Source: Posidonia oceanica
Lineage: Eukaryota; Streptophyta; Magnoliopsida; Alismatales; Posidoniaceae
NCBI GenBank assembly: GCA_037176725.1
Contig: JAZBRS010000026.1
Span: 105,569,501 to 105,633,500 of the forward strand
Length of the DNA stretch: 64,000 nt
Direction: 5' to 3'
The notes under the pieces are model-generated. The model saw only the letters and a list, made by a program, of their open reading frames with translations. It was not told where the DNA came from and ran no database searches. Positions 45,614 through 57,267 of the stretch are shown here, in pieces (position 1 is the first letter of the stretch; each line of letters begins with the position of its first letter). The translations under genes were made by a program, and so were the position numbers.

Positions 45614-47485
45614 CTAGGACCTTCCTAGGATCAACGGTTCAGCCAGGTCTTCCTCCATCACTATGACTAGTGTAGCACTAGTGAGGGGGCCTATGGTAAC
45701 ATCCATTTGGATCGTCCCAATCGCTTCCTTTTTACTTTTATCATAAGCCGTGCAGGAGAAACGACATTTGGTGATCTTGTTTTCTTCTATGCCTAGGAAA
45801 TTTAGGGTGGACAGGGAACACAGACTCTTGCTAGCACCAGTATCAATAAGTACTCCAGGGAGAGAACAGTTATCAATGTCTACAGTAATGATTAATGGGC
45901 GTGAGCGCTCTTCTGGTGCGGGCAGCTCCATATTTTGAAAGATAATGCTTGTTTCTTCAAAGCTCGTGATGATCTTCCCTGCCAGTTCAAATGGATCCAC
46001 ATCACCTGATCCATGTTGCCATTCCATGGGATCATTGAGTCCCTCTTCATCATCCTGAGTCTCCCATCCTGATGGGTCCTCCTCAGCTTCATCCAGGCCC
46101 TCTTCCAACCACGTTTTTGGCTCAGATACTGTTGGCACATCTGGTTCTTCCTCATCTTGGACTGGCGGCTCTAGGTCAAGTTCTACTCGTATGTGCTGAA
46201 TAGTTGCCAATTCAGACCAAGCAGCTAACAAAATGATTTCCGCATCTACATGAACCACTTGATGGTTGAACAAAGGCTCTTGATGTATTTGCATTATTTG
46301 TTGTCTTTCTTGAGCTGCCTTCAGTCTGGCTTTAAGCTTAGGCCACATAATTTCACCCTTGTCATTAAGATTATGTATTTTATCTTTGACAGTGAAACAG
46401 TCTTCAAGAGTGTGCCCATGGTTTTGATGATAAGGGCAGTGTTTGGACATATCAGCATTTGGAAAACTTGGCCTGGGTTCAGGGAGTCGTAGATCTCCAC
46501 TTTCAACCAGCATCCTGAATGTATCAGGGATTGATTCAGGAAGCGGCGGGTAGCTTTGCCTTTGAGGGCCTTTGTAGTTTCCCATGGAAGGGACGTTGTG
46601 GTAGTTCCTCTGCCCCTGCTGTCGTCCCTAGTATGCATTGCTCATCCATCCTTGCTGGGCATGTACCGGGTAGTCAGGTGGCTGCTGTTGTTGGTGCTGT
46701 ACTGGCTAATACTGGGTCAGTTGTCCTTGGGCCAGAAATGATTGCTTAAACTGGTATTGGAAGTTTCTTTGCCCCTTCTGCTTTTGTTGAATTGAGACCT
46801 GGGCCATGTTATTAGCGACGCCTTCAAGCGTATAGCTAGTGGTCTTCTTCTTGCCCCTTCCCTCAGGCTCCAGGAATGGTAACTCTTCTTTGTGACGGAG
46901 GACCCTCGCATCATACTCATACAGTTGAGGATATGTTTGGAGATCACTAATCAGTAGCCCCGTTCTGAGTACTCCTGTAGTGTTTCAAGAAATGACCTCA
47001 ACTGCTTGGCTTTCAGGAATATAGCATTTGGACCTTGCAGCCATGTCTCTCCATCTGCTTGCAAAAGTAGCAAACTCCTCATCAGGTTTCATTCTTTCAG
47101 CGAGGAGATCACTCATTGTGGGCTCATGTTGGATGCAATGGCCATATTGGAGCAGAAATTTTTCTTAGACCATCTTGAAGCTACTGAGATCATATGTTGT
47201 GAGCATGTTGAATCATCCCAGTGCTTCTCCTTCCAAGCTTTTGAAGAAGAGGTAGATAGTAAGCCCATTGTCATATTGATAGGGTAGAGCATCCATAGTA
47301 AATGTGGCTAGATAGCATCTTGGATCCTCTGTTCCACTGTATTTCCTCTTCTTTAGCATTTTGAATCTAGGTGGAAGAACAAAATGAGGAAATTTAGAAG
47401 TGTCAAACCCTATTGGTGCTTTATGTGTAACCCCCGCCTCTGTGAGTGCTTCTGAGATCATTCTTTTGATGTTCTGTCCTGGCAT
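45614..47485 (-). pseudogene. Gag-protease of the non-autonomous gypsy element
   Basis: Gag begins around MPGQNIKRMISEALTEAG (47485), with PPRFKMLKKRKYSGTEDP and the core FLLQYGHCIQHEP, then EFATFASRWRDMA. The zinc knuckle is CPYHQNHGHTLEDC. The protease has GVLIDTGASKSLCSLSTL with an intact Asp-Thr-Gly, ending LAEPLILGRS at about 45614. Two Trp positions are now stops (G-stop-F near 47210, MV-stop-EKF near 47165), with further stops near 46700 and 46630. The long ORF 45614-46585 is otherwise clean, so decay is recent. Confidence 0.85.
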
Positions 47486-49455
47486 GGCTTGTTGCCCTGG
47501 TTTAGGTGCACATGATTTTGGTAAAACGGTGGCAATAGAAGGTCGTATGGTGGAGAGAAGGGTAGGGATTGATGTGGAGTGTAATATGATTGTGCGTTAG
47601 CGGGAGATTGTGGTGAGTGTGTTATTCCGGGATACTGTGGTTGGTATGATATTCCAGGATATTATGGTTGTTAGTAGGTTGTGTATGATGGCATGGTTTG
47701 ATACATGGAAGGATAGGTTGGCGTTGTGTGGTATTGTGCAAATGAATTTTGGGTAGGGAAGTTTACAGTGGGGTTTAGTGGTGTGGTGCATGTGTGAGTG
47801 GGCATGATTAGTGGATTTTGGTGAGTGTCTAGGAAGGAAGGTTGGTGGACGGATGAGGTTTGTAGACTCCTAAATGAGGGATGGTGGTGTCGTACTAAGA
47901 GTTGGTAGATCTCATTAGTCGCTTCCTCAGATAGATAGGAAGTGGTCGATGTAGGCAGTACTACTGGAGAGGTTACTTCGGGAAGTGTGTGCGCAAACGA
48001 GGTACTCCATGTTCGGGAGCGGCTTATTTCTCTCTCTCCTTCAACTTCTTATGCAAAGTTGGGAGTTTCTGACTCTTGTGCCTGTGAAGTTGAAGTCGAG
48101 GCAGATGTCACATTGATGCGCTCTTGATTTGGTCAATAAACCTCCATTGTGAAATTGTCTTTTAAAATATTACAGAAAACTTGAAAAAGAAAATTACAGA
48201 CTCAATGACACTACTTAATATAGACTCGACGAAAGTAAAAATAAAACAGTAAACAGTTCCCGTTCTAGTGCTTCTGCAACCTGTTAATGGAAATGATTAG
48301 ATCCTGCAAACAAGGCACACTGGAACGTCTATCCTATAGTCGCCTGTGTAACAGACGACGAAACAAGTCGCCGATCTGACGTGCGACTGAACGAGGTGCC
48401 TTCTGAACAGGCGGCTAGCAACCTGTTCTTCCAGCAACCAAGATCTGTTCTGGACAGATCGCGCAGCAAGCTGGAAAATAAAATAGTACAAGTTTCAGAC
48501 AGATCGCAGGTTTTTATTTGTTGAAGTGAATAATTAATCAGTTAATTAAACCTGCATGTTCACAATTAATGGGATTTTTGGCTTATGGGTACCACTCTTG
48601 CTCAAGGTCTACCAAGAGGGTCTAGGCAGTGGATTTGTCTCTCTAAAGAGGAGCCCACCACCTAGGATTCTGTCCTTAAGATCGGCCCTTATCAAACAGT
48701 AAATAAACAAGGAATATCAAAGTATCAAGTATCTATTAAGGATTATTTTTGACTTAAGGAAGAGGAGTCAAAAATAAAAGCCTAGGACACCTTGAGTTCT
48801 TAACCTAACTATCCTAACCAAACAAAGTATGGGTGAGCGACTTGCACTGACCCGGTTTACTCTGTATGATTGTTCTAGTTAGAGAAAGAGATATCAAGGA
48901 ACTTTAACTTTAATATAAATAAAATAGTTTCCACCTTAAGGGTGGACACATACAAACCTAAAATCCGAATAGAAAACTAAATTTACAGTAGACAGGATGT
49001 TAATCAGATTTTAAACTACTGTAGATCTAAAAGAAAAACAACACAGATTACTGAAAATAATAAACGATATGCATTGAAATTAAAACCCAGATCCAGTCGC
49101 CTGTAATGGGTGCATTTGGAGAGGTCGCCGCAGTGGACTGCGACGAACTTAGACACCTGCTAACTGGGCGGCTGGAAACCGGAGTTCTCTGTTTTTCAGA
49201 ACAGTAGTAACCCGACCCTCTACGACCCTAGACAGGAGGTTGTCGTTGCCTCAAAGTGCTAACGAGACCTCTTGCCTTAGAGATCAAGGTGGTTGGGTTT
49301 GAAAAACTGTTCTAATGACAGAAAACACTACGGGGTTTAGGAGTCGTGAAAAACCTAAGCGCACAGCCTCCTAAACCGAAAACAACTAGATCTGAAGAAG
49401 GAAATGAAGGAAGAAAGGAAAAAACTCACATAGCACAGAGAGTTGGCTAAAGCCA

Positions 49456-49473
49456 GTCCCACCGTGATCGCCA
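49456..49473 (-). promoter_or_regulatory. Primer binding site of the non-autonomous gypsy element
   Basis: After a four-base spacer inside the 5' LTR the minus strand reads TGGCGATCACGGTGGGAC. TGG at the start fits pairing with a tRNA CCA end. I cannot name the tRNA. Confidence 0.6.
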
Positions 49474-49477
49474 GATC

Positions 49478-51057
49478 TGTGGATGTGGATTTGGGGGTGT
49501 TTGGATGAAGATAACAATGCTTCCACGACGTTATTAACTTTATTGTGATCGCCACTTATCAATAGGCGGACAAGGCGCCTAGGGAGATGTAGATGATGTG
49601 GGTACTCCGTTCACTGGATCGACGGCAGGATGTCGTCTAGTGGCTTCCTCGTGTTACGTGAGCGTTTTCCTTTTCCTTCAAAACAAGTAAATATAAGAGA
49701 TCTAGATAAGTTTGTGTGTAGTAAATGATAATAAGAAAAGACAAAGAATAATATGAATAAGTGAATCTAATACTAATCGGGGGTTGTTCCCCGCATACAT
49801 ATGCTATGAGTCCTATGTTAAGGAATGCAATATGAAATGAAAAAAATTGGAAGAAGATACTCCCTTCACCCTCGTGCTGTATGCAGTGGAATGAGGAAGT
49901 AAAGACACGGTCAGAGCTCCAGCTAGGCTCAAGATCTCGGGGATCTAGGTTGGGACATAGTGATATCTGGGATCTAAGGTTTCTCTAGATTGAAGGTGGG
50001 GGCTAGGGTTTCTCTCTCTCTCTTGGATGTGAATTTGCCTCCCCAAATCCTAAAATTGGCCATCCTCGTGCACTGACTCACGGAGCCTTTTTATAGGTTC
50101 GTGGGACACAGGTGGCTCAAAGCTAGAAAGGTTCTAGAAGTTTTAGAAGAAAACTGATTTTTAGGGTTAGTCGCCGCATAGGTAGGCGACCGGGACAAAT
50201 ATCTTCCGAAAAGATAGAGGACATGTCGTGGAAAATCCAGAAGACCAGGTCAATCAGAGTCCACATCAACTAGTCGCCGCACATGGTGGCGCCTAGCTGC
50301 TGCACTATTCCAGGCAACTAAAATATTTGTTTCTAATCTTTAGGAGATTCTAAGGGATTGGCTTCTGATTTTTAGGGATTTGATTAGCACATTAAAACGT
50401 GTTAAAAATCAAGATATTTGTTTTGAAGCCACCTAGGGTTTTCTAGATTGTTCTTTGATTATTTTATTTATGATATATGTGTTATACCATATATTAAATG
50501 CTAGAAAATCACATGAATGTCAATAATTTACGGAAAAATGTTATAAAAGCTTATAAAATTCCCGTATATTATATTAATGCCTAGGATATTGATATTAAGC
50601 TGGAGAGAGAGAAATGTGCTAGTCGCCTGTCACACAGGCACCTACACAGTCCAGTCGCCCCTTTGAAAGGCGCTTGGCTGTGTCGCCACTCTGGGAGGCA
50701 ACTAGTTCAATCTTTTGTATTTTTAACTCTGTCTTTTAAGTTAATCTAGAAAACTCGATAAAAGTCCGGAAAACTTCAGAGATCTTATAAAATCATGAAA
50801 ATGTCTTCTTTAACTCAAATCTGCCACAGATTTGAGTGAGATAAAGAGTGCTTAAGGTACTCAAACTTGCCACGAGTCTGAGTGCGTTAGCTCTACCACA
50901 ACTAACAACCTTGAGTCAAGTAAAATCAAGCATTGTTTTTAAGCAAATTATGAAAACTCCAGAAAATATGTTATTAAGCCTTAGTTATGTGATCTAGGTG
51001 CCTCAGAAGTTCCTATCCTCTATGAACTCTCAGAAATGCGAAAATAGGATATCTACA
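49478..51057 (-). repeat. 5' LTR of the non-autonomous gypsy element
   Basis: In sense orientation it starts TGTAGATATCC at 51057 and ends CCACATCCACA at 49478. TATAAAAA on the minus strand at 50088-50095 is a plausible core promoter, in the same place as in the other LTR. Confidence 0.93.
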
Positions 51058-51605
51058 GATGACTCCAAAATATACAATGCCAGACTGGTCATGAAAGGCT
51101 TTCAACAATTAAAAGGCATTGACTACACAAAGGTATTCTCTCCAGTTGTGAAGATAACCACAATCAGACTGGTACTTAGTATTGTTGCTGTAGAAAACTT
51201 GCATCTAGAGCAATTAGATGTAAAGACAGTCTTTTTGCATTGAGACTTGGAGGAGGATATCTACATGCAACAAGCTGAAGGTTTTAAAGTTTCAGGCAAA
51301 GAAAAACTTGTATGTAAATTACAAAAAAGTCTTTATGGTTTGAAGAAGGCTCCTAGACAGTGGTACAAGAAATTTGATAGTTTCATATGTGACACTGATT
51401 TCACAAGATGTGAAATAGACTATTGTTGCTATTTCAAGAGTTTTGATGATTATTATATTATCTTGTTACTGTATGTGGATGATATGCTTATTGTAAGATC
51501 CAACATGAGGAAGATCAACAAGTTAAAGCAACAGATGTCTAAGGAATTTGACATGAAGGACTTGGGTGAAGCAAAGCAGATCATTAGGATGAAAATCAGT
51601 TGAAA
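51058..51605 (+). pseudogene. Copia reverse transcriptase, main part after the insertion
   Basis: Continues from 39579 with SKIYNARLVMKGFQQ, then DYTKVFSPVVK, EQLDVKTVFLH-stop-DLEEDIYM, LYGLKKAPRQWYKKFD and the catalytic LYVDDMLIV near 51475. The DVKTVFLHGDL block has TGA for Gly (51241-51243). It ends with TGA at 51601-51603 after EAKQIIRMKIS. Catalytic Asp residues remain. Confidence 0.93.
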
Positions 51606-51614
51606 AAGATATGA

Positions 51615-52390
51615 ATGCTAAGCAGGTTTAATCTCAATGATGTAAAGTCCAGAGACACTCTCTTGGGAAACCACTTCAAGCTGTCTAAGGAGCAATCACC
51701 AAAGACAGAAGGAGATCGGAAGCACATGTCCAAAATACCATATGCTTTTGCAGTTGGAAGCGTGATGTCTGCTATCATGTGTACCAGTCCTGACATAGCT
51801 CATGCAGTGGGAGTTGTGAGTAGATTCACGTCAGATCCAAGAAAAGAGCACTGGGAAGCAGTAAAGTGGCTCTTACGATATCTGAAAGGCTCCTCAAGTG
51901 TGAGACTCTGCTTTAGAAAAAGTGATGTGATTTTGTAGGACTTTTGTGATGCGGATTTGGGTGGTGACTTGGACGGAAGAAAGAGCACCACAGGTTATGT
52001 TTTCACTCTAGGAGATACAACAGTCAGTTGGATATCAATGCTACAGAAGAGTGTCCCTCTCTCAACTACTGAAGCAGAATATATGGCAAACTCAAAAACT
52101 GCCAAAGAGATGATTTGATTGAAGAACTTTCTAAAAGAGTTGGGAAAGGAGCAAGACAGCAGTACACTTTTCAGTGATAGTCAGAGTACCATCCATCTTG
52201 CAAAAATCCAGTCTTCCATGCTAGGACCAAGCATATCCAATTAAGACATCATCATATTCGTGGATTGATTGAGGATGGGACCATGGCATTGAAGAAGATA
52301 CTTAGTGCAAAGAATCCATCAGACATGTTGATCAATGGTATAAGCACTCAGAAACTGTGGCTATGCATGGCCTCAGTTGGTCTCTAAGGT
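51615..52390 (+). pseudogene. Copia RNase H, broken
   Basis: Starts MLSRFNLNDVKSRDTLLGNH, then SVMSAIMCTSPDIAHAVGVV and HWEAVKWLLRYLKGSS, the connection between polymerase and RNase H. After a TAG at 51936-51938 the catalytic [10 protein letters not shown], then STTEAEYMA and FSDSQSTIHLA follow, giving the DED set. Several later stops and a frame change near 52210 end the domain early. Confidence 0.9.
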
Positions 52391-52477
52391 ACTTGAAAAA
52401 GAGAAAACACAGCACTAAGAACATCACTTAAGAAAAAGAGTTACAGAAGAACTTCACTGATTAGAATATCAGTCTCC

Positions 52478-52488
52478 AAGTGAGAGAT
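52478..52488 (+). promoter_or_regulatory. Copia polypurine tract
   Basis: AAGTGAGAGAT directly before the 3' LTR. Mostly purine, in the expected position. Confidence 0.55.
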
Positions 52489-52937
52489 TATTGGGAATAT
52501 AGAGTATGATTATGCTGAACCCTGGACTCACTGATTATGTATTATCTTAAGATATTTTAGGGATATTTTATCCTAGGATATTATCTTAAGATATTTTAGG
52601 AATAATATATCTTAGGATATTATCTTGAAATATTTTAGGGATCTTTCATCCTAAGATATTATCTTGAGATATTTTAAGATATTATCTTAGGAAATAAGTC
52701 TTTAAGGCTACATGTGTAATTTCTTATCACTGTGAAGCCTTAGTTCTTCTATATATATATATGAAGGGGCAGTCTTCTATAACATGTGACTTTGATCTAA
52801 GAAGAAGAAAGAAACCCTAGTATGGCTGTGGACGTAGGTAAGTTACCGAACCAAGTAAATCCTTAGTTTCTTTGTGTACTTGTTCTTTTCACCTTCGTTT
52901 CTCTTTTAGATCCTTGGGAATATATTTTTTCCCAACA
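52489..52937 (+). repeat. Copia 3' LTR (449 bp)
   Basis: Starts TATTGGGAAT (TG mutated to TA) and ends CCCAACA, followed by AACAT. It aligns with the 5' LTR once the hAT-like insertion is removed. Confidence 0.92.
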
Positions 52938-52942
52938 AACAT

Positions 52943-54080
52943 ATATTCAATTAATGATGCGAAGGTGGAAAGGTTATGTATGTGTACATGTATAATCCAA
53001 TGCAAGATCAATTGGACATTGATTGAAGAGGCTTAGTATATAAAACTTGGAGAAGAATCTCATGATTAATTAATTCTTCTAACATGTTGGTCTCTTTGGA
53101 TTGAAAATTAGTCATTCCAAAATTTAGTCTCACATTGCTTAGAAAAAGAAATAGGAGTGGTTAAATAAAGAATAAGATCAACTACCATATCAACGTTAAC
53201 TTAAGCATTTTAAGTCTTGTTGTTGGGTTTGAGGTTATTATGGGTCAATTGGATCTGAGTCTTTATAAATGATATCAGAGCCTAGACTAGTCAAAAATGT
53301 GAGAACTAAGTGCTACACTCAGGAGTTACCTTTAGAATCCTACATCATCGAATTATGATTGTATACTCTAACGATGACATCAGATGTTAAAATGAGAGAT
53401 ATTGTAATATCACAAGATTTAGTCTCACATTACTTAAAAAAGAAGTAGAATGGGTTAAATAAAAACTAAGATCAACTACCATATCAACGCAAGATTATTG
53501 GGTCTAAGGTTGTTATGGACCAATTAAGTCTAGATCATTACAAAATTAAACTATAAATCTGGAATATCCATTTTCTATACTATTTGATCTTGCAGCGGAA
53601 GATCAAATACCTTAGATAATTGGAATCCGATTCATACATACGCAATCCTATACATAACCATACATAATTTATCTCAATCCAGAATATACATATATTTAAA
53701 TGAATTGTGTAGGATTGTGTATACACATAATTTTTTACTTGATAACTTGATCTTCTCGTACACATCTCTGTCAATCTCAAGTTAAAAATCACAATTTCCC
53801 CTTATTCTAAGAGGACTTGATATTTCTAGATACCCATAACCAAAATAACGTATTTCCAGATATAAACATAGGAAACTCAGAGGCACTTTACATAGCTAGT
53901 GGATACTTCTCCAATAACATAAACATCATGGAGTCATTGAAAAATCACCATACTCTCACTGTTCTTCTTCACAGCGCTGTAAACATGGGAAGAGAACAAA
54001 CGACACACAGCTCAGGATCAAAGGAGAAGGGAAAACAGAAGGGTTTTTTATTGTGCTTATATGTCTGAGAGAGACAAGCT
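52943..54080. other. Intergenic region upstream of the AP2 gene
   Basis: No gene seen. Two related direct repeats lie at about 53115-53275 and 53405-53550. Both hold tttagtctcacatt, then gatcaactaccatatcaacg and a ttggtct-aggtt-ttatggg phrase. They may be remnants of one short repeat family. The last few hundred bases presumably hold the promoter of the downstream gene. Confidence 0.55.
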
Positions 54081-54094
54081 CATATAAATAAATA
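54081..54094 (+). promoter_or_regulatory. TATA box of the AP2 gene (predicted)
   Basis: CATATAAATAAATA lies about 85 bases before the start codon. A transcript starting about 30 bases downstream would have a 5' leader of roughly 55-60 bases rich in GATA and GAGA repeats. Position-based inference. Confidence 0.5.
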
Positions 54095-54169
54095 CCAAGA
54101 TCCACTGCTCCTTTTCCTCACAAGTGGGAGATAGATAGAAAGATAGATAGGTTGAGAAAGAGAGTACTG

Positions 54170-57100
54170 ATGGCCAAGACTTCCACTTCCAAGAATGGCA
54201 GTAACAACAGCAACAGCAGCACCAGTAGCAACAGCAGTATCACCAGTACCAGTAGTGTAAGCAGCAGTAGCTTGAAAGTGAAGAAGACAAGGAAGAGTAT
54301 CCCAAGAGACTCACCTACACAGCGCAGCTCCATCTACAGAGGAGTTACAAGGTTGTTCCATTCTCATGTTATCTTCATCATTTTTCTTCCTGAGTTCATT
54401 TTGTCCTTCCACCTTCATGTGTTCTTGATCTCTCTATTTCATATTACATGCAGACATAGATGGACTGGCAGGTATGAGGCACATCTGTGGGACAAGAACT
54501 GCTGGAACCAGGCCCAGAACAAGAAGGGAAGACAAGGTTGATTTTTTCAACACAAACATTAGTATTTAGTTTAGTTTCATTTGTGTGAATTCTACTGATG
54601 TTTTGTAATGTTGTTTATGGTTGCTGTTTTCTTGTGTTTTTTGTTGATGTGGGTGAAACACAAATGGGAAACAGTTTATCTCGGTATGTTTTTTTTTCCC
54701 ACTTCATTAAATTTTTTTACAGATGTTTATGTTTGATCATAATCTGATGTGATTTGTTTTGCTAACATGGATTTGCATGGGCTGCCACAAAACAGGGGCA
54801 TATGATGATGAGCAGGCCGCTGCTCATGCCTATGATCTTGCTGCATTGAAGTACTGGGGACAGGATACTATTCTGAACTTTCCAGTAAATACCCACTTCC
54901 TTTTTTCTTTCTTTTCTTGATTTCTCCTTTTGTGCTGTTTCATCTGTTGTAGATTCTTGATTTGGTAAGCCATGAAGTTTTTGTTGGGTTGTCTGCATTT
55001 ACAGCTTTCAGAATACAAAGAGGAGCTCAGTGAAATGGAAGGGCACTCAAGGGAGGAGTTTATTGGATCTCTAAGAAGGTATCAACAAACAATTTTGTTT
55101 TGTTATTTATTTTATTTTTTTCCACTTTTCTTCCCAGTTACTACTAGAGAAAGACCCAAAATTTTGGCTTTCAAGTAATGAAAGATTTGTTGTTCTGGAA
55201 ATACTCAGGAAGAGCAGTGGCTTCTCAAGAGGTGTCTCCAAGTACAGAGGCGTGGCAAGGTAGTGCACTAGTTGAAAATATCCTATCATATTTCATTTTT
55301 CAATACTTCATTTTTCTTATTTATTTATTTATTTTTAATCTAGGAAAAACGAGAAAGTTTTGAAAAGGCGAACATATTTTTTCCACATTTGAATTGGACC
55401 AAATAATAACAACTAAAACAACATTGACTCTCACACAACTACGTGGATACAAGGCTTGTGAGAGTCATCGACCTGGTGTTTAGCCGTAAGCGTTGGAATA
55501 AGTTTTATTTCTACTTAGTTGAAGTTGATTTTTATGTTGTATATATTTCTATATATTTAGCTTCAAATACAAAAAAGAAAAAAAAAAGATCACTTGTGGA
55601 TTTACACGACTCCATCATTAAAGAACTGTTTGGTCTAAGTTTTACCAAATCTCATCTGTTTGTTTGTTTGTTTGTTTCACAAAAAAAAAAAATTTATTTA
55701 GTTTTGAGATAGTCAAGGAAAGACTGTGGAAAGATTCTTCTTCTTTTAACCCATTAAAGAAAAAAGAGAAATTTGTGATTGTGGTTAAAATTTTGGAATA
55801 TGATTTAGTAACAAATGAATTGCATAATTATTATTTTTGTATTTCACTTATTGCAGACATCATCACAATGGCAGATGGGAAGCAAGAATTGGAAGAGTGT
55901 GCGGCAACAAATATCTCTATCTTGGAACATTTGGTATGTAGTTAACAAATCTTCTTCTTCTTTTTTTACCAAAGTCAAATCCGATTTTACCAAAACACAC
56001 ATAATGCCAGCATGACACCTAATCTTTACCTATATGTGATTAAAGTTGAACCCACCAAAAGGGGGAAAAAAAACTTGGGTTTGGTGAAACACCTTCAAGG
56101 TGATGCATGAAAGTGGTTGGATGGATGGATTCCATTTAACTATTTGTTAATTATTGAAATTCCTTACCAAGGGAAAAAAAAAAAATCATAGACATCTCTT
56201 CTTATGAAAAGCCTCTTGGTATTGCCTTTTATTGCTCTTCTCAAGTGTCGTTTGGAACGATTTCCACATGATGCATGAAAATAGTAGGAAGTTGGGAGGA
56301 CGGTTTTCTCTTTTCTGGATTTAATTTTCGAAAGCCCCAAACCACAAGAAATAAATCCTATTACCCAAAGTCACTGGGCAATTGGTCCCAGAATTCGACA
56401 TAGATGACAATGTTGACGTTCTTTAATTTGTGTAGACAATCTCATCGGTTAGGCTCCATATTTAAAAAAAACTTGGATTATTTTCTACTAATAAAAATAT
56501 TCTCGGAAAAGATAAAAGATAAATTTCCCAAAAAAAAAAAAACTGATGTAGGCTTATTCTTTTTACCAAGAGATGAGAAACTTATGTTTATTCCGGTAGC
56601 ATCTGATACTGGGGATCGTAACAAGTTGGGTTAGCTGGCGGTGGCGGGTCACACTAGCCACCAACGGCTTCTTATTATGATGAATCCCTTACACTACTGT
56701 AGTTTTAACTGTCATAATGTCATCCCAGACAACAACGAAAACTTGACTTAAATGTAGATCACTGGAAGCAGATTGGTTAATAGTCTCCCATTGGACTGGT
56801 CCTACTTGCACATGATTTTAACGGGTATGCGCCCGATTGGGTGACATCTCATCTCTCCAGCCACGCAGGAGGAGGCAGCCATAGCTTACGACAAGGCGGC
56901 GATCGAGTACCGCGGGCTCAATGCCATCACCAACTTCGACCTCAGCCGGTACATGACGTTTCTCCAGCCCAACCCCAGCGATCCGAGCCCGAGCCTGAGC
57001 CCGGTCGTTGGCCTAGTGGCTGACAATGTGACCGAGGAAACCAAGGATGGTGCGCCCACCAGTGCCTCAGCATCGCTGGGGACAAGCGAGACGCCACCGG

Positions 57101-57267
57101 GGGCAGCCTCGAGCCTCCAGACTCCGTTGCGGTGCAAGTTCCCCGATGACGTACAGACGTACTTCGAGTGGGACGACATTGGGAATTACCTCGACGGGGA
57201 TGACCTCATCTTTGCGGAACTGAGCTCTCTGTCACCGACAATCTTCCATTTCGAGCATGACTTGTGA
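54170..57267 (+). CDS. WRI-like: AP2/ERF transcription factor of the WRINKLED (WRI1/3/4) group, complete, 8 exons
   Basis: Exons: 54170-54351, 54454-54536, 54675-54683, 54796-54884, 55005-55078, 55209-55259, 55857-55933 and 56861-57267, all GT-AG. Their sum is 972 bases, an open frame of 323 codons plus stop. Residues 1-53 are Ser/Asn-rich. The first AP2 domain (about 54-121) begins [20 protein letters not shown] and includes VYL from the micro-exon. The linker contains [17 protein letters not shown], and the second AP2 domain (about 158-215) has [20 protein letters not shown]. The C-terminus is acidic ([17 protein letters not shown]), a likely activation region. Two AP2 domains with VYL place it in the WRI1/WRI3/WRI4 group, nuclear activators of glycolytic, fatty acid and cutin genes. 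Length favours WRI3/WRI4 over the longer WRI1. Codon 1 is chosen because the protein matches no family sequence upstream. Confidence 0.93.
54675..54683 (+). CDS. WRI-like: 9-base micro-exon of the AP2 gene (encodes VYL)
   Basis: TTTATCTCG lies between AAACAG and GTATG. Spliced to the flanking exons it gives CAA GTT TAT CTC GGG, that is Gln-Val-Tyr-Leu-Gly. The VYL micro-exon is known from WRI1 and related AP2 genes and is needed for function in Arabidopsis WRI1. Automated predictors usually skip it; here skipping keeps the frame and would silently remove three residues. Confidence 0.92.

Larger units (their letters stand above)
39580..51057 (-). mobile_element. Non-autonomous gypsy LTR retrotransposon with gag and protease only
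   Basis: Two 1.58 kb direct LTRs (39580-41161 and 49478-51057) bound an 8.3 kb interior. Orientation is minus: the primer-site-like TGGCGATCACGG lies inside the right LTR, a purine tract inside the left LTR, and gag then protease read leftward. Reverse transcriptase, RNase H and integrase are not recognisable anywhere, and about 3.8 kb between 41175 and 45000 is non-coding. This matches LARD/TR-GAG-type elements that rely on enzymes of an autonomous partner. The gag and protease style suggests the Tat clade. The insertion split a copia reverse transcriptase. Confidence 0.87.
35045..52937 (+). mobile_element. Ty1/copia retrotransposon, interrupted by two later insertions
   Basis: Boundaries are set by LTRs (5': 35045-37029 including a 1.5 kb insertion; 3': 52489-52937) and by AACAT on both sides. 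Domain order is gag, protease, integrase, reverse transcriptase, RNase H, the copia order. Without its two insertions it would be about 4.9 kb, a usual size. A hAT-like element sits in the 5' LTR and an 11.5 kb gypsy derivative splits the reverse transcriptase. Many stops and frameshifts show it was dead or dying before or after these events. Motifs such as LYGLKKAPRQWYKKFD are of the TNT1/Tork style. Confidence 0.93.
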
